DNA of 64,000 nt from NCBI RefSeq assembly GCF_019649055.1, contig NW_026570388.1:124001-188000 (forward strand). Direction: 5' to 3'. Origin of the DNA: Paramacrobiotus metropolitanus (taxonomy: Eukaryota; Tardigrada; Eutardigrada; Parachela; Macrobiotidae). Under the pieces are notes generated by a model. That model saw only the letters and a list, made by a program, of their open reading frames with translations. It was not told the origin of the DNA and ran no database searches. Shown here piece by piece: positions 22,573-30,935 of the stretch (position 1 is the stretch's first letter; each line of letters begins with the position of its first letter). The translations under genes were made by a program, and so were the position numbers.

Positions 22573-23577
22573 AAGGCTAGTTCAGGCTCGTAAAATTTTC
22601 CTTTAATTACCTCACCGGCTAGGTCCTGGACCTCGTACACTGGTTCTGGTATGTGCCGTATAACACGCTGCACCTTAAATACTTCACGAGAAAAATTTGC
22701 TTCGTAGCCTTTCTTAAACACGGACTTGTCTACAGCAATTCGTACGCTATCGCCTACTTTAAACTTTGGTGGACGTTGTGGTGAGTTCAACAGCATATCG
22801 CGGTAGAGCGTGTTAAAAACTTCAAGAGAATTACTGTCGTCAACGTCCGCCGGTGCTTTTCCGTGAGCCGAAGTGGGTACTTGGTTGATTGCGTTAATAA
22901 TGTCTTGCAGTACGTCATAGTATTTATGGCTTTTGCGTACTTCAAACAGCCGCCATAGGCGATTTTTTATGGTACGAATCGCACGCTCCGCCATAGCGCA
23001 CTTAATGTCGCTATTTTCTGAAGAAAACATGTGGATTTTTCGTTGTTTTAGTAAGCTTTTCACTTCCGAATTATAAAACTCTTTTCCTACAATAATCAAA
23101 GTAATCTGGTCATGTAATAGAATAATGAGTACAAAAAGACACTAGAGTACCTTTGTCGAATTGTATTCTTTCCAAAGCAGGATAGCCATATCGATCGAGA
23201 ATCTTTTCAAGCGCTGCTGCCACTTTGATTCCGCATTTGTTAAGCACCGGTTCGCACGCCATTTTTCGTGAGAAACAATCAATTGCTACCACGATAAACT
23301 TGAAATGCTTGTTTTCCTTGCTGTATTTTGAAACATCCATCAGGTCCACCTGAAGCTGGACGCCTTTGTCCAGTACCACGATGGGATTTCTTTTGAATTT
23401 GTAACGTCTTGGCTTATGTAGTGTGTAGGCATCCAAGCTTTCCAAAACCTGCTGTGCCTCTTTCCGGCTTGGATGAGGAGGGCTGCAATAACGCTGGAGC
23501 CGACATAGACCGCCTAGGCTGGCAACGTGCTGGGGATCGGAATACATCTGTTGTAGCGTCTTTTCGTTCTTTTTCAT
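22548..23577 (-). CDS. INT: Retrovirus-like integrase (rve), two exons
   Basis: Inserts viral DNA into the host genome. Exon 1 (23577-23151) has an N-terminal zinc-binding-like helix region (LGGLCRLQRYC) and the first catalytic Asp in VDLMDVSKYS. The intron (23087-23150, 64 bases; GTACTC donor, TTGTAG acceptor) falls inside the second catalytic block FDKG/KEFYN. Exon 2 has NSDIKCAMAERAIRTIK with the catalytic Glu, then an SH3-like C-terminal domain (FKVGDSVRI, EVFKVQRVI, VYEVQDL). All three residues of the DDE triad are present and the frame is intact. About 320 residues, somewhat shorter than Polinton integrases with a chromodomain, which is missing here. Confidence 0.9.
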
Positions 23578-23579
23578 CC

Positions 23580-24146
23580 TCTTCGTCTTGACAACAAGAT
23601 GAAAAACAGTTTAGTCGCATATTTTCTCCAACATGCACAGATATGGGAGCGCAGGGATTCATTTCACCATTGAATCCAACCGCTGCCCACTTGATTTTCC
23701 GCTTTTTGTTTTGCGACGTTTCCAGCAGCACTTCGGGGTCGCAGTTCTCGGGGAATCTTGGTATAAAGACGTTTTGTTCGCTTCTTTTTTTCCTTTACCG
23801 GTGATACTGTTTGAAAGCTCGGGAACGATGCAAAGTCTACCTTCTGCTTGGGGGCAGGTTCTGGTTGCTGCAACGGTACTTGTGGCGGGGGTACTGCCAA
23901 GGTGGGATCAGGACCCGCATTAGGTCGCAAAGCTAAATACCTTTCCAGGGTTTTACTCAGCATATCAGCCTTTTGCCACTGACTTAAATCTTTGCGTTGT
24001 AAAATATTCGAAGTAATTGAATCCAGGGACAAAATTTCAAAAGCTTCGGCTGGCTCCTGATTGAAGAAAAGTCAGGTGGGCTTGGCTGTGGTAAAGCACC
24101 GGTTGGTTTAATCATTTCTTTTGGCACAAGATACCGTACTTCCCAT
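23580..24146 (-). CDS. Conserved Polinton protein of unknown function, three frame breaks
   Basis: Begins at ATG 24146, six bases after the stop of the preceding small gene, with the RYLVPKEM motif typical of a widespread Polinton/adintovirus protein. The middle has a helical segment (ILQRKDLSQWQKADML) and a proline-rich linker; the end reads RKIKWAAVGFNGEMN. Three frame changes are needed: at a GGG run right after the ATG (24142-24144), near 24060, and at a CCCC run (23750-23753). The frame stays open on to 23414 across the integrase start, so the true 3' end is unclear. Function unknown. Confidence 0.6.
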
Positions 24147-24152
24147 TGCTAG

Positions 24153-24479
24153 CTATTGAGTTAAGACGTTGGCAACAACGGAGGCTAAGATAGGTAACAC
24201 TGCAGCCAAAAATCCTCCCTTTTGCAATAAAATATCTTTTTTAGCTTTCATAGGATGACGGCGTAAAGCAAGAAGCTTTAAGGGCTTACGCCAACGTTTG
24301 CACACAGTTAACCGCTGCGGAGTTAGCTGGGCTGTCCCTTTCACACAGTTTAGCGCAACCTCTGAGAAAGCCTTCAAATGCTTGCGATTGCAAAAACTGA
24401 TCAGCTGGCGACGCTGTGCTGGTTTGAGTGACCTTAGTGTAATCAATAAAGGTGCTAAAGAATTCACGTTAGCGGACAT
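24153..24479 (-). CDS. Small conserved Polinton protein, pX-like
   Basis: About 108 residues from ATG 24479 (MSANVNSLAPL). It has a leucine/arginine-rich helix (KPAQRRQLISF), then basic segments, and a C-terminal QKGGFLAAVLPIL hydrophobic tail. This layout is a recurrent small protein between ATPase and integrase in Polintons and adintoviruses; comparison with adenovirus core protein X is tentative. Its start overlaps the ATPase end by 11 bases. Frame intact. Confidence 0.7.
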   Translation of the reverse strand: MSANVNSLAPLLITLRSLKPAQRRQLISFCNRKHLKAFSEVALNCVKGTAQLTPQRLTVCKRWRKPLKLLALRRHPMKAKKDILLQKGGFLAAVLPILASVVANVLTQ

Positions 24480-25153
24480 TTTTGGGCAGTGTGGATTTTG
24501 AAGGGTCCAAATATAAACGTTGCACCTCACCTGGTAGGATATGCGACCGCAGTCTTAAATACCCTGGCGAATCCGTTCGCAAGTCGATAACCAGAGGTTG
24601 ATATGGCTCTTCGGTTGCTTTAGCGTAGGCTGCAGATAAATATGGAAGTCCCATCTGATTGGATAAAATTTTAACCTGATTCACATCGCGCACATTGCGA
24701 AATAACAGAATGTATTGACTGTTTAAATGTATGTCTCTGCTAGATTTTCCTTGCTTAAAAAGATTGTTGACAACGTAAATCACTGTCAAATTTTATGGTG
24801 TATACCTTGGGTAAAAAGTTTACTTCCACTTTTGCTCTCAACAATGCTTGTTGCCAAATCATCTAAAATTAATAATTTAGGCTCGCTCCCAGCGAAAAAG
24901 TGATCGTTTTCCAAAATTTCTGTTACACCGTGAGTGAATTCTATTGATGGCACTTTGTTTTGCAAGAGTTCGTAATCTTTCTGCCACTCAGTGGTGCATA
25001 AACGATTCGAGCAAATTTAACATCAAACATATCATCGCGATTGATTAGCAGTTTGGTGATGTAACGACTCTTCCCAACCTGCGAGGCACCGACCACTACG
25101 ATACCAGCAGGAGTGCGCAAACGAGTTTCAAAATCGACTATGGGAAATGCCAT
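24469..25153 (-). CDS. Genome-packaging ATPase (FtsK/HerA type), two frame breaks
   Basis: Pumps viral DNA into capsids. From ATG 25153 (MAFPIVDF) the Walker A motif is GASQVGKS; after a frame break near 24986 the Walker B motif LLILDDLA follows; after a second break at an AAAATTT run (24788-24794) the conserved IYVVNNLF and later RDVNQVKIL blocks complete the domain. Both breaks look like one missing base. A 23-base 'intron' could hide the second break but is too short to be credible. The gene is divergently transcribed from the plus-strand gene at 25206. Confidence 0.82.
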
Positions 25154-25205
25154 TTGTAAACTGTATTTAAGGAATCGATCACACAGCAGACAAAAAACAG
25201 TTAAA
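25154..25205. promoter_or_regulatory. Divergent promoter between ATPase and plus-strand early-type genes
   Basis: Only 52 bases separate the two start codons; it contains ACTGTATTTAAGGAATCGAT, an AT-rich core that could serve either direction. Confidence 0.4.
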
Positions 25206-25616
25206 ATGGACGCAGTAGTTGAATTATTCTCTGTAACCACCAACGGGTCCACCTATATTGAGCGATTATCCGTTTCTTGTTGCGCTTGTCGACATGTGCA
25301 GTCCTATAAACTGCAAATACCTAAATGTCTGCATGCCTGGAATTGGAACGCGCCTTTGATACCAGGTGCCCATTATAAAGCCGCGGACGAGAATTACAAG
25401 GCACAGTTGTCCAGTGTTTTTGATGACATTGTGGAAACTTTTACGGGACGTTACAATTTGGATGACATTGGATGCCCACCCTATGATCACCTTTCCACTA
25501 AACCACACACACTTTTTAACAGAGCTGTGGCTTTCACAGACTGGCTAGTCAAGCATGATAACGAACATAGTAGCGACAGCGAATCTGAATCAGATGCTAG
25601 ACCTGGATTATATTGA
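25206..25616 (+). CDS. Hypothetical viral protein upstream of and overlapping TBP
   Basis: 136 residues from ATG 25206 (MDAVVELFSV). It has a CCACRHVQ cysteine cluster, a tryptophan-rich patch (HAWNWN) and a C-terminal acidic serine tail (SSDSESESD). No family recognised. Its last 62 bases overlap the TBP open frame in another phase, which suggests either a bicistronic transcript or that this tail is chance coding. The ATG context (TTAAAATGG) is good. Confidence 0.6.
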   Translation: MDAVVELFSVTTNGSTYIERLSVSCCACRHVQSYKLQIPKCLHAWNWNAPLIPGAHYKAADENYKAQLSSVFDDIVETFTGRYNLDDIGCPPYDHLSTKPHTLFNRAVAFTDWLVKHDNEHSSDSESESDARPGLY

Positions 25617-26097
25617 TATCATGGATGACATGGTCGAATACCGTCCACAGAAATTTTCGGGACTCCTAATGCGCAGGTATAAACCTTATCCATCTCACTG
25701 CCAGATCTACAGCAATGGTAAAATCACCGTTAATGGCGCAAATACGATACGGAAGGCTCGCAATTTGGCACATCGTTACTGCAAAGCGATCCAGGATCTT
25801 GGGTTTAAAGGTGTTACAGTGTCGCAGTTTCAGATTGTGAATATTGTTGCGTCCGTTAATTTACAGCGTAAACTGAACCTTGAAATGCTTTATGAAAAAC
25901 TGCCGATTTCATACATGAAACTGTATAATCCAGAACGATTCCCAGGTTTAAGCATGCGTGTGGCTTCTTGTACCGCTGTTCTTTTTCACTCTGGTAAAGT
26001 CAATTTGCTTGGTGCGAAGACCGAAGCTATGCTTAATGCAGCGGAACAAGAGCTGTTGGAAGTAGTTAATAAATACAATCCTGTTTCTCTTGGTTAA
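25555..26097 (+). CDS. TBP-like: Virus-encoded TATA-binding protein (TBP) homologue
   Basis: 180 residues, the size of a bare TBP core. Two direct repeats are evident: repeat 1 NIVATANLNQMLDL...YRPQKFSGLLMR...IYSNGKITVNGA and repeat 2 NIVASVNLQRKLNL...YNPERFPGLSMR...LFHSGKVNLLGA. The four DNA-intercalating aromatic positions of TBP appear as F, Y, F and F, so saddle-type binding to DNA is plausible. There is no N-terminal extension. Family role: nucleation of Pol II preinitiation complexes and part of TFIIIB for Pol III. It shares the plus strand with the gene before it (62-base overlap) and is followed, 45 bases on, by two Pol III-like hairpin units. Divergence from cellular TBP is considerable, so it is not a recent host copy. 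Intact and without introns. Confidence 0.88.
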   Translation: MITNIVATANLNQMLDLDYIDIMDDMVEYRPQKFSGLLMRRYKPYPSHCQIYSNGKITVNGANTIRKARNLAHRYCKAIQDLGFKGVTVSQFQIVNIVASVNLQRKLNLEMLYEKLPISYMKLYNPERFPGLSMRVASCTAVLFHSGKVNLLGAKTEAMLNAAEQELLEVVNKYNPVSLG

Positions 26098-26139
26098 GTA
26101 AGATGTATGAAGGCTGTTGTATAAGTGAATAAAGATAGT

Positions 26140-26260
26140 AAGCGCCGTGGTCGAATGGTAAGGGAACTAAACTGCAGAGAAGCAGTCGAGTTGAAATGTG
26201 TAGCGACTGCTTCTCTGCAGTTTAGCTCCCGCGTTCCATTCCCCTAAAGCCCCCTTTTTT
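26140..26260 (+). ncRNA. tRNA-like hairpin RNA unit 1 (A box, 27-bp hairpin, B box, T6)
   Basis: TGGTCGAATGG (26148-26158) matches an A box. It is followed by a hairpin with arms 26162-26188 and 26204-26230: 26 of 27 positions pair, loop 15 bases. Directly after it GCGTTCCATTCC (26231-26242) resembles a B box, and TTTTTT (26255-26260) would stop Pol III. The hairpin replaces the anticodon and variable arms; GAATGG and CCATTC can also pair. No coding potential. It looks like a Pol III gene for a double-stranded RNA, such as a tRNA-like pre-miRNA. Confidence 0.65.
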
Positions 26261-26310
26261 ATAACCATTCCCGACGGTGCACACTATTTCTTCCAGTAGA
26301 AAATTGGATC

Positions 26311-26426
26311 CGTAGCCGAATGGTTTGGGGCTGAAATATAATAATAATGCAGTTGGGTAGATATAACACACTAACTGCGTTCTTATTATTCAGCCCCCAC
26401 GTTCAAATCCGCTACGTATTTCTTTT
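26311..26426 (+). ncRNA. tRNA-like hairpin RNA unit 2 (A box, about 25-bp hairpin, B box, T4)
   Basis: Same plan as unit 1 with a different stem. CGTAGC (26311-26316) and GCTACG (26411-26416) form an acceptor-like stem. A box TAGCCGAATGG (26313-26323); hairpin arms 26327-26354 and 26373-26397 (GGGGCTGAA...GCAGTT with AACTGC...TTCAGCCCC, small bulges), loop 18 bases; B box GTTCAAATCC (26401-26410); TTTT at 26423-26426. A normal T-stem cannot form, so it is not an ordinary tRNA. Confidence 0.65.
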
Positions 26427-26430
26427 CGTT

Positions 26431-26603
26431 GTAGAAAAATATATAGACGTGTTTAATTATTTTTTAGGTTAAATAATTTTAATAACATATTAATATATTA
26501 TTTATTTATTATATTAATTTTGAAAGAAATTTAAAATATATCCAACGGTGAGTCATTCGCCGAAAGGTCACGCTTTGGCGAAAGGTCATTCTCACGGGTG
26601 TGA
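26431..26603. other. AT-rich terminal region of the element
   Basis: Nearly pure A/T from about 26450 to 26530, then two copies of a GGCGAAAGGTCA-like / GCCGAAAGGTCA motif (about 26558-26588). No gene. Possibly part of the terminal repeat or replication end. Confidence 0.45.
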
Positions 26604-26640
26604 CCGTGGGAAAAGCGCCTATATAGCCGTCTATAGTAGT
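26604..26640 (-). repeat. Right copy of 37-base inverted repeat (candidate terminal repeat)
   Basis: Reverse complement of 5686-5722 apart from one base. Read outward it ends CTATAGTAGT at 26640; the next bases TACCTCC are where GPCR coding sequence resumes on the minus strand. Confidence 0.65.
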
Positions 26641-27187
26641 TACCTCCCGCGCCGGGCTGGCATCCGTTCTGTTTTCCCGGCGGAGCGTAGTAGAAAAACT
26701 CCAGGAGGAAGATAGGAAACTGCACAACATGGACGTACGCCACCACGCTTAAACATAATAAAACCGCCAACTTTATATTGTGGCGCTGCCGGTACGATAC
26801 CGGGTAAGTGATGGCCCATAAACGGTTAATCGCAATCAGAACATGCACTAACACCGGGATCTGACTGATAACAAACTGGATGTACATGTATGTGACGCAT
26901 AATTCCTGTCCGCCGGGATACACTCCGTTGAGACTGTTGAGCAGGGCGATCGGGCGCGCGGCCATTACCGGAATGTTGCCAATACAGATAGCGATAAGGT
27001 AGATGGTGAAGGAGGTCACCCGCATCCACGGGGTGAGCTGCAACAGAAGCACCGCGATATTAAGAATGCAGGATACGCACAACGTGGATGTGGTCACCAT
27101 GAGCACCGGTGTCCATCCTGGTGTAGGTGCCCTGACAGTAGAGATGGCTACCGGTGCGCTGTCATTGGTTATATTCCAAACGTTCAT
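26641..27187 (-). pseudogene. Rhodopsin-like GPCR truncated by the element boundary
   Basis: From ATG 27187 (MNVWNITNDS) the protein follows the GPCRs at 40-62 kb through helix 4 and the second extracellular loop (LLEFFYY, CQPGAGG), then coding similarity stops abruptly at about 26645 and continues into the inverted repeat. Helices 5-7 are missing, and no matching remainder was found left of 5686. It shares the NRLWA and PGG...C motifs of the family. Truncation exactly at the repeat is evidence that the repeat is an insertion or rearrangement junction. Confidence 0.85.
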
Positions 27188-28809
27188 TGTCTGCGAGTAG
27201 TGTACTCTGCGCTGAATTAATTTTTCGCAAACACTGTATATCGTGCCAGCAGGCCGTGCCGTGGAAAGCGGCTTGTTGTAATGTTCTTTATCCGCTTGAC
27301 ATGTGTACGTGCGATTCCCGCATCCGGCCCGGATGCCGCGTTTAATTTGTATCAATTCACCGAACACTTGCGGAAGCAGTGCAAGACAATATCCCACCAT
27401 GCAAAGCCGGCAGGTGGTTATTGAGAACAGCACAGGGTAAAATCTGTTAGAGTAACAGTTTGTCAACACGAATTATCGGGGCTGAATGTGATCGCTCCAG
27501 CGTACGCTGAGGGCAACCTGTCACGTTCGCAAGTTACCATCAAGAAAGAGGACTGAACAAGTAACAACGCAGTGCAGGGAATTTAACACGAATTTAACAT
27601 TGTTTAGTTTGGTAACTGGTCTTTACCCACTTGGCTTGTGTTCAGGTGAATGCTGTCCTACGCGGCACAAATCTAAATCTCTTTACAGAGGATCCAGGCG
27701 CCGCTATCTGTGTTTTAATTAGACTCGGCAAATCTCATCAGATGCATATTAAATTTATAGGTAGATATCGACCGCCATTATTTAATCAAATTTGTCTTTA
27801 CTTGCGAGTGGCTCTTCTTTGGATTTGCTGTAAGAATACTTGCTTTTCAGGGAGAAATTGCCTAATGCGTCAGCGTTATTATTAACGCCGGTGAATTAGC
27901 AGGGCATTTCGGAAATGAAAGATTAACGAGATGAAATTCAGGTTGCTCTTGCTTCTCAGCACTGAGGCAGAACTTTACTACAAAATAATGTGCAAAACCA
28001 GTCGGATTACTTACGGACAGTAGTTAACATGGCCTGGACCTTTCGTGTCATTAGTCTACCAAGAAAACGTAAATATTTGGCGCGTGAACTATTTAGCACG
28101 TGTTAGTATCAGTTACAAGCGTGGTGAGTTTGCATTTTGGAAATTAAAGCATTAATTGGTTACTGCGAAGGAATTATGCTGAAAGGAATTATGTGGATGC
28201 TGCTGCAATATACAGAGTACAGTAGCTGTAAACGTTATTGGAAGTAGCTGCAAACGTTATTGGAAGAGCTTTTTAACTCAAATTGCCATTTGAGCGCTTC
28301 CGAGGTTTAGAAGGATGAAAGGTCACCAAAGCCTTTGAGATATTACTGCGATCTTCCAGTCCAAGAAGAGAAATTTAAAAAATTCAAAATCAAAGTGGCT
28401 CAGTTTATTGGACACATAGATTGGCCCGTATGTAGGATCAACAGTTGAGAACAGTCTGGTCAGCTTCTGCTAAATGTACAGTTTGTAGTTGTACTATATG
28501 TGTCCTAACGACAGGCTAGTGATGAAGGGACTTACAGCATGGTCAATCAGTTAGGCAACGTTATTTTTGCTTTGTACTTGAACCTGTGGCATTTGTACCC
28601 CGAACACGAAACGCCCTCTGGTGCGCTAAATGGGTATAAAATAGGTATACCGGTCTCACATGATGTTATTACAACTACAGAGGAATTGGCAACTACAGAG
28701 TACAAGCATAATTTTTCTATGTATTAAAACAGGCAAAAAAGTTTTTTTTTGTAAAAAAGTGGCAAAATGCATGAGTGCTGTCAGAAAAAAAAACTATTCC
28801 AGCGCTAAT
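27188..28809. other. Intergenic, unassigned
   Basis: Contains a 22-base direct repeat near 28217-28264 (AAACGTTATTGGAAG, twice) and short frames only. No gene or RNA recognised. Confidence 0.4.
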
Positions 28810-29758
28810 TTAATTAAGTGTGCTTCCATTAGCAGCCAAGATGCCGGTCAAGGCGGTAGCGATTTGCAATGCAGCCGCTTGGCATTCGGAGGTATTGTCG
28901 TTGTTTGTCACCACAGCCTGGATGCGCACCATGGATTTGTACAGATTTACGACGTTGGACAGCCAGGGCTGCGATTCATAGTTGTCATTTTGGTGAGCTT
29001 GACCGGCTTGTACCAAATTAGTCAATGCTGCTCCCAGTTTTTGGAGGATAAACTGATATTTGGCTGCGAAAGAACAATCAAATAAGTTTACTGTCAGCTG
29101 TAATAAAACGCGGTGTAATAAAAATATGTGTTGTGCACTTACGTTAAATAAAAGAATTCCATACAAAATTGCCTAGAGTGGCGCTGCGATGAGTAAAATT
29201 CAATACCCACCAGAAACCGATAAAAAAATATCATTGATTAATTTTACAGGTTGTTTACCTTCACCGGTAAGGGAATCACATGCCCCGGGGATAATGTCGC
29301 TGGCATGTCCTAACCCCAGTTGAATGTCGTTGGACAGGCTCGTTGCCAGCTGCAGACAAGCCGGTCCTGTAATATCGGCGTTATTTGCCAGACCCAGGAG
29401 CTGCAGGTTGTCGCGATTCAGAGCCAATAAACCACCGAGGAAAAGCCCGGAGCTGTTATTAATGGGGACGTTGGGGTTGGATTTGGCCACGTTGTTCACT
29501 TCCACTTCCGACACAGATAAATCCGCCAATAACTGCTGATACAGAGCTGCAAACATAAGTAAACCGAACTTTTAGAGAAAATTTAGAAGATATGTCTAAA
29601 CCAAAAACCAACCCACCTTCGCCAGTTAAATTAGGATACGTTTTCGGTGCCGCGTTACATGTTGCTGAACTACCAGACCCGGATTGAGCAGACACGCTGG
29701 CCACAATCGCTGCTACTATAAAGAAACTGCTTGCAATCATGGTTCTAACTATTAGCAC
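28810..29758 (-). CDS. Secreted helical protein, paralogue A (three exons)
   Basis: Exons 29758-29617, 29546-29259 and 29063-28810 join in frame. A signal peptide (MIASSFFIVAAIVASVSAQ) leads to a short Ser/Gly linker, SSATCNAAPK, then helical segments with conserved Asn, Asp and Cys. Both introns fall after a TGEG motif and in the same phase, as in the neighbouring paralogue. About 220 residues; function unknown. The conserved pairs of cysteines suggest extracellular disulfides. ATG 29758 or 29740 may start it; the second has the better signal peptide. Confidence 0.75.
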
Positions 29759-30935
29759 GTTCGTGGTCAGAAATATAAATCGATGTTCGAAAAAAGCCGC
29801 TAATTTTATGCAGTTGCTTATTGTTGGCTGACTTTTATTGTGTTCTAGTTTACGTCTGGGCTCAGCTGCGGTTAGATGATTCGCGCTAATGGTTTATGAT
29901 GACACTTGTTACTTGATAGTTTGTTGAAGTGCATGAAGTAACTGAAGCACGTTGACCACTTGCGAAACCAGCCACCGGCGGCGCATGTCTGCGTAAGAAG
30001 CAGAGCAATATTATTACAGGTATCCAAGCTATAACAGTTGCACAACCATTCATTCAGTCCTTTATTTTATATGTAATTATGTATCTGTATACATGTCTTA
30101 AAATGATTTACTGACGTGAGGTGTACTTCGCAGAGACCTTTACTGCTTGATGACTGCGCAGTTTAATACAGTATGTAATATACCCTAGTTAATGTGTATG
30201 TTTGTTGATCGGAAATGCATCGAAAACCAAGGCCGACCAGGGAAAATTAATAATGTTACTGTTATGGGCGGTGCTTTAAAACGCCAATGGAAAAGTTTAG
30301 CCTTTAAGCCAGTTGACGATGAAGCAATAGCATAACCTTATATGGCACGTTTCCCTGCTGGTAGAATTCTACAGAAACTTTCGCATTATGTAATTAGTGA
30401 TTATACTGTAATTAACGCAACGTCTTAGTGGTTTATGGTCTTATACATGTTATTAACTGAATGTTAACAACTTTGAACTTGTATTAAACGTGCAATATGT
30501 AAAACGAAACGACTCATGACTATCGGAGCTCCATCTTACAAGACGAATTCAATATTATTAGTATGCATCAATTTGTAGTAATATTATCTCCATCACGTCA
30601 GCTGCTCCACAGCGATTACATATCCGGTTTCAGCATTTCACGTAACAACTATCGCTAGCACAATAAACACATGTTTTTCCCTTATTTATTTTTTGCAGAT
30701 AATGATCGGCTTTTCGGAGCCGAAATACCAAAAGGTACATGCTCCTGGTTTAAACTCATAATCCGACTGATTTCATGCATTTTTTGAAAGAGTTACATAA
30801 CATCATCACATTCATTTAAATAACTGTTGTAGTGTCAGTAACATTATCGTGATAAAAGTTGCAGAATACAGGAGAATTAAGTCCAGAAAACTCGTTGTAA
30901 ATGCACCGACATCATCACAATACATAGTTTGTTCT
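29759..30935. other. Intergenic between the paralogues
   Basis: A TATAAAT-like element on the minus strand near 29772 could serve paralogue A. Otherwise AT-rich with no credible frame. Confidence 0.4.

Larger units (their letters stand above)
5686..26640. mobile_element. Endogenous Polinton/adintovirus-type element (boundaries tentative)
   Basis: The interval 11.7-26.1 kb carries the hallmark set of Polintons and adintoviruses: protein-primed PolB, retrovirus-like integrase, adenain-like protease, packaging ATPase, double-jelly-roll capsid and penton-like minor capsid genes, packed almost end to end on the minus strand. The outer limits are set by a 37-base inverted repeat at 5686-5722 and 26604-26640 with one mismatch, giving about 20.95 kb, a plausible size. 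The right limit cuts a GPCR gene. No 6-base target duplication is visible, and a cellular PIP4K fragment lies inside the left third, so the left boundary could instead lie between about 8.8 and 11.6 kb. The core identification is firm; the ends are inference. Confidence 0.75.

Noticed and set aside
24788-24815. A 23-base intron in the ATPase gene
   Set aside because: GT and AG are present but it is far shorter than the 51-64 base introns elsewhere, and removing it would delete conserved residues; a missing base in AAAATTT explains the data better.
26140-26426. Two ordinary tRNA genes
   Set aside because: A and B boxes are present, but no T-stem, anticodon loop or normal acceptor stem can form in unit 1, and only the acceptor-like stem forms in unit 2; the long hairpins replace the anticodon region.
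5680-26646. Six-base target-site duplication flanking the inverted repeat
   Set aside because: Left flank CTTTTC and right flank TACCTC do not match, and shifting the boundary by a base or two does not help.
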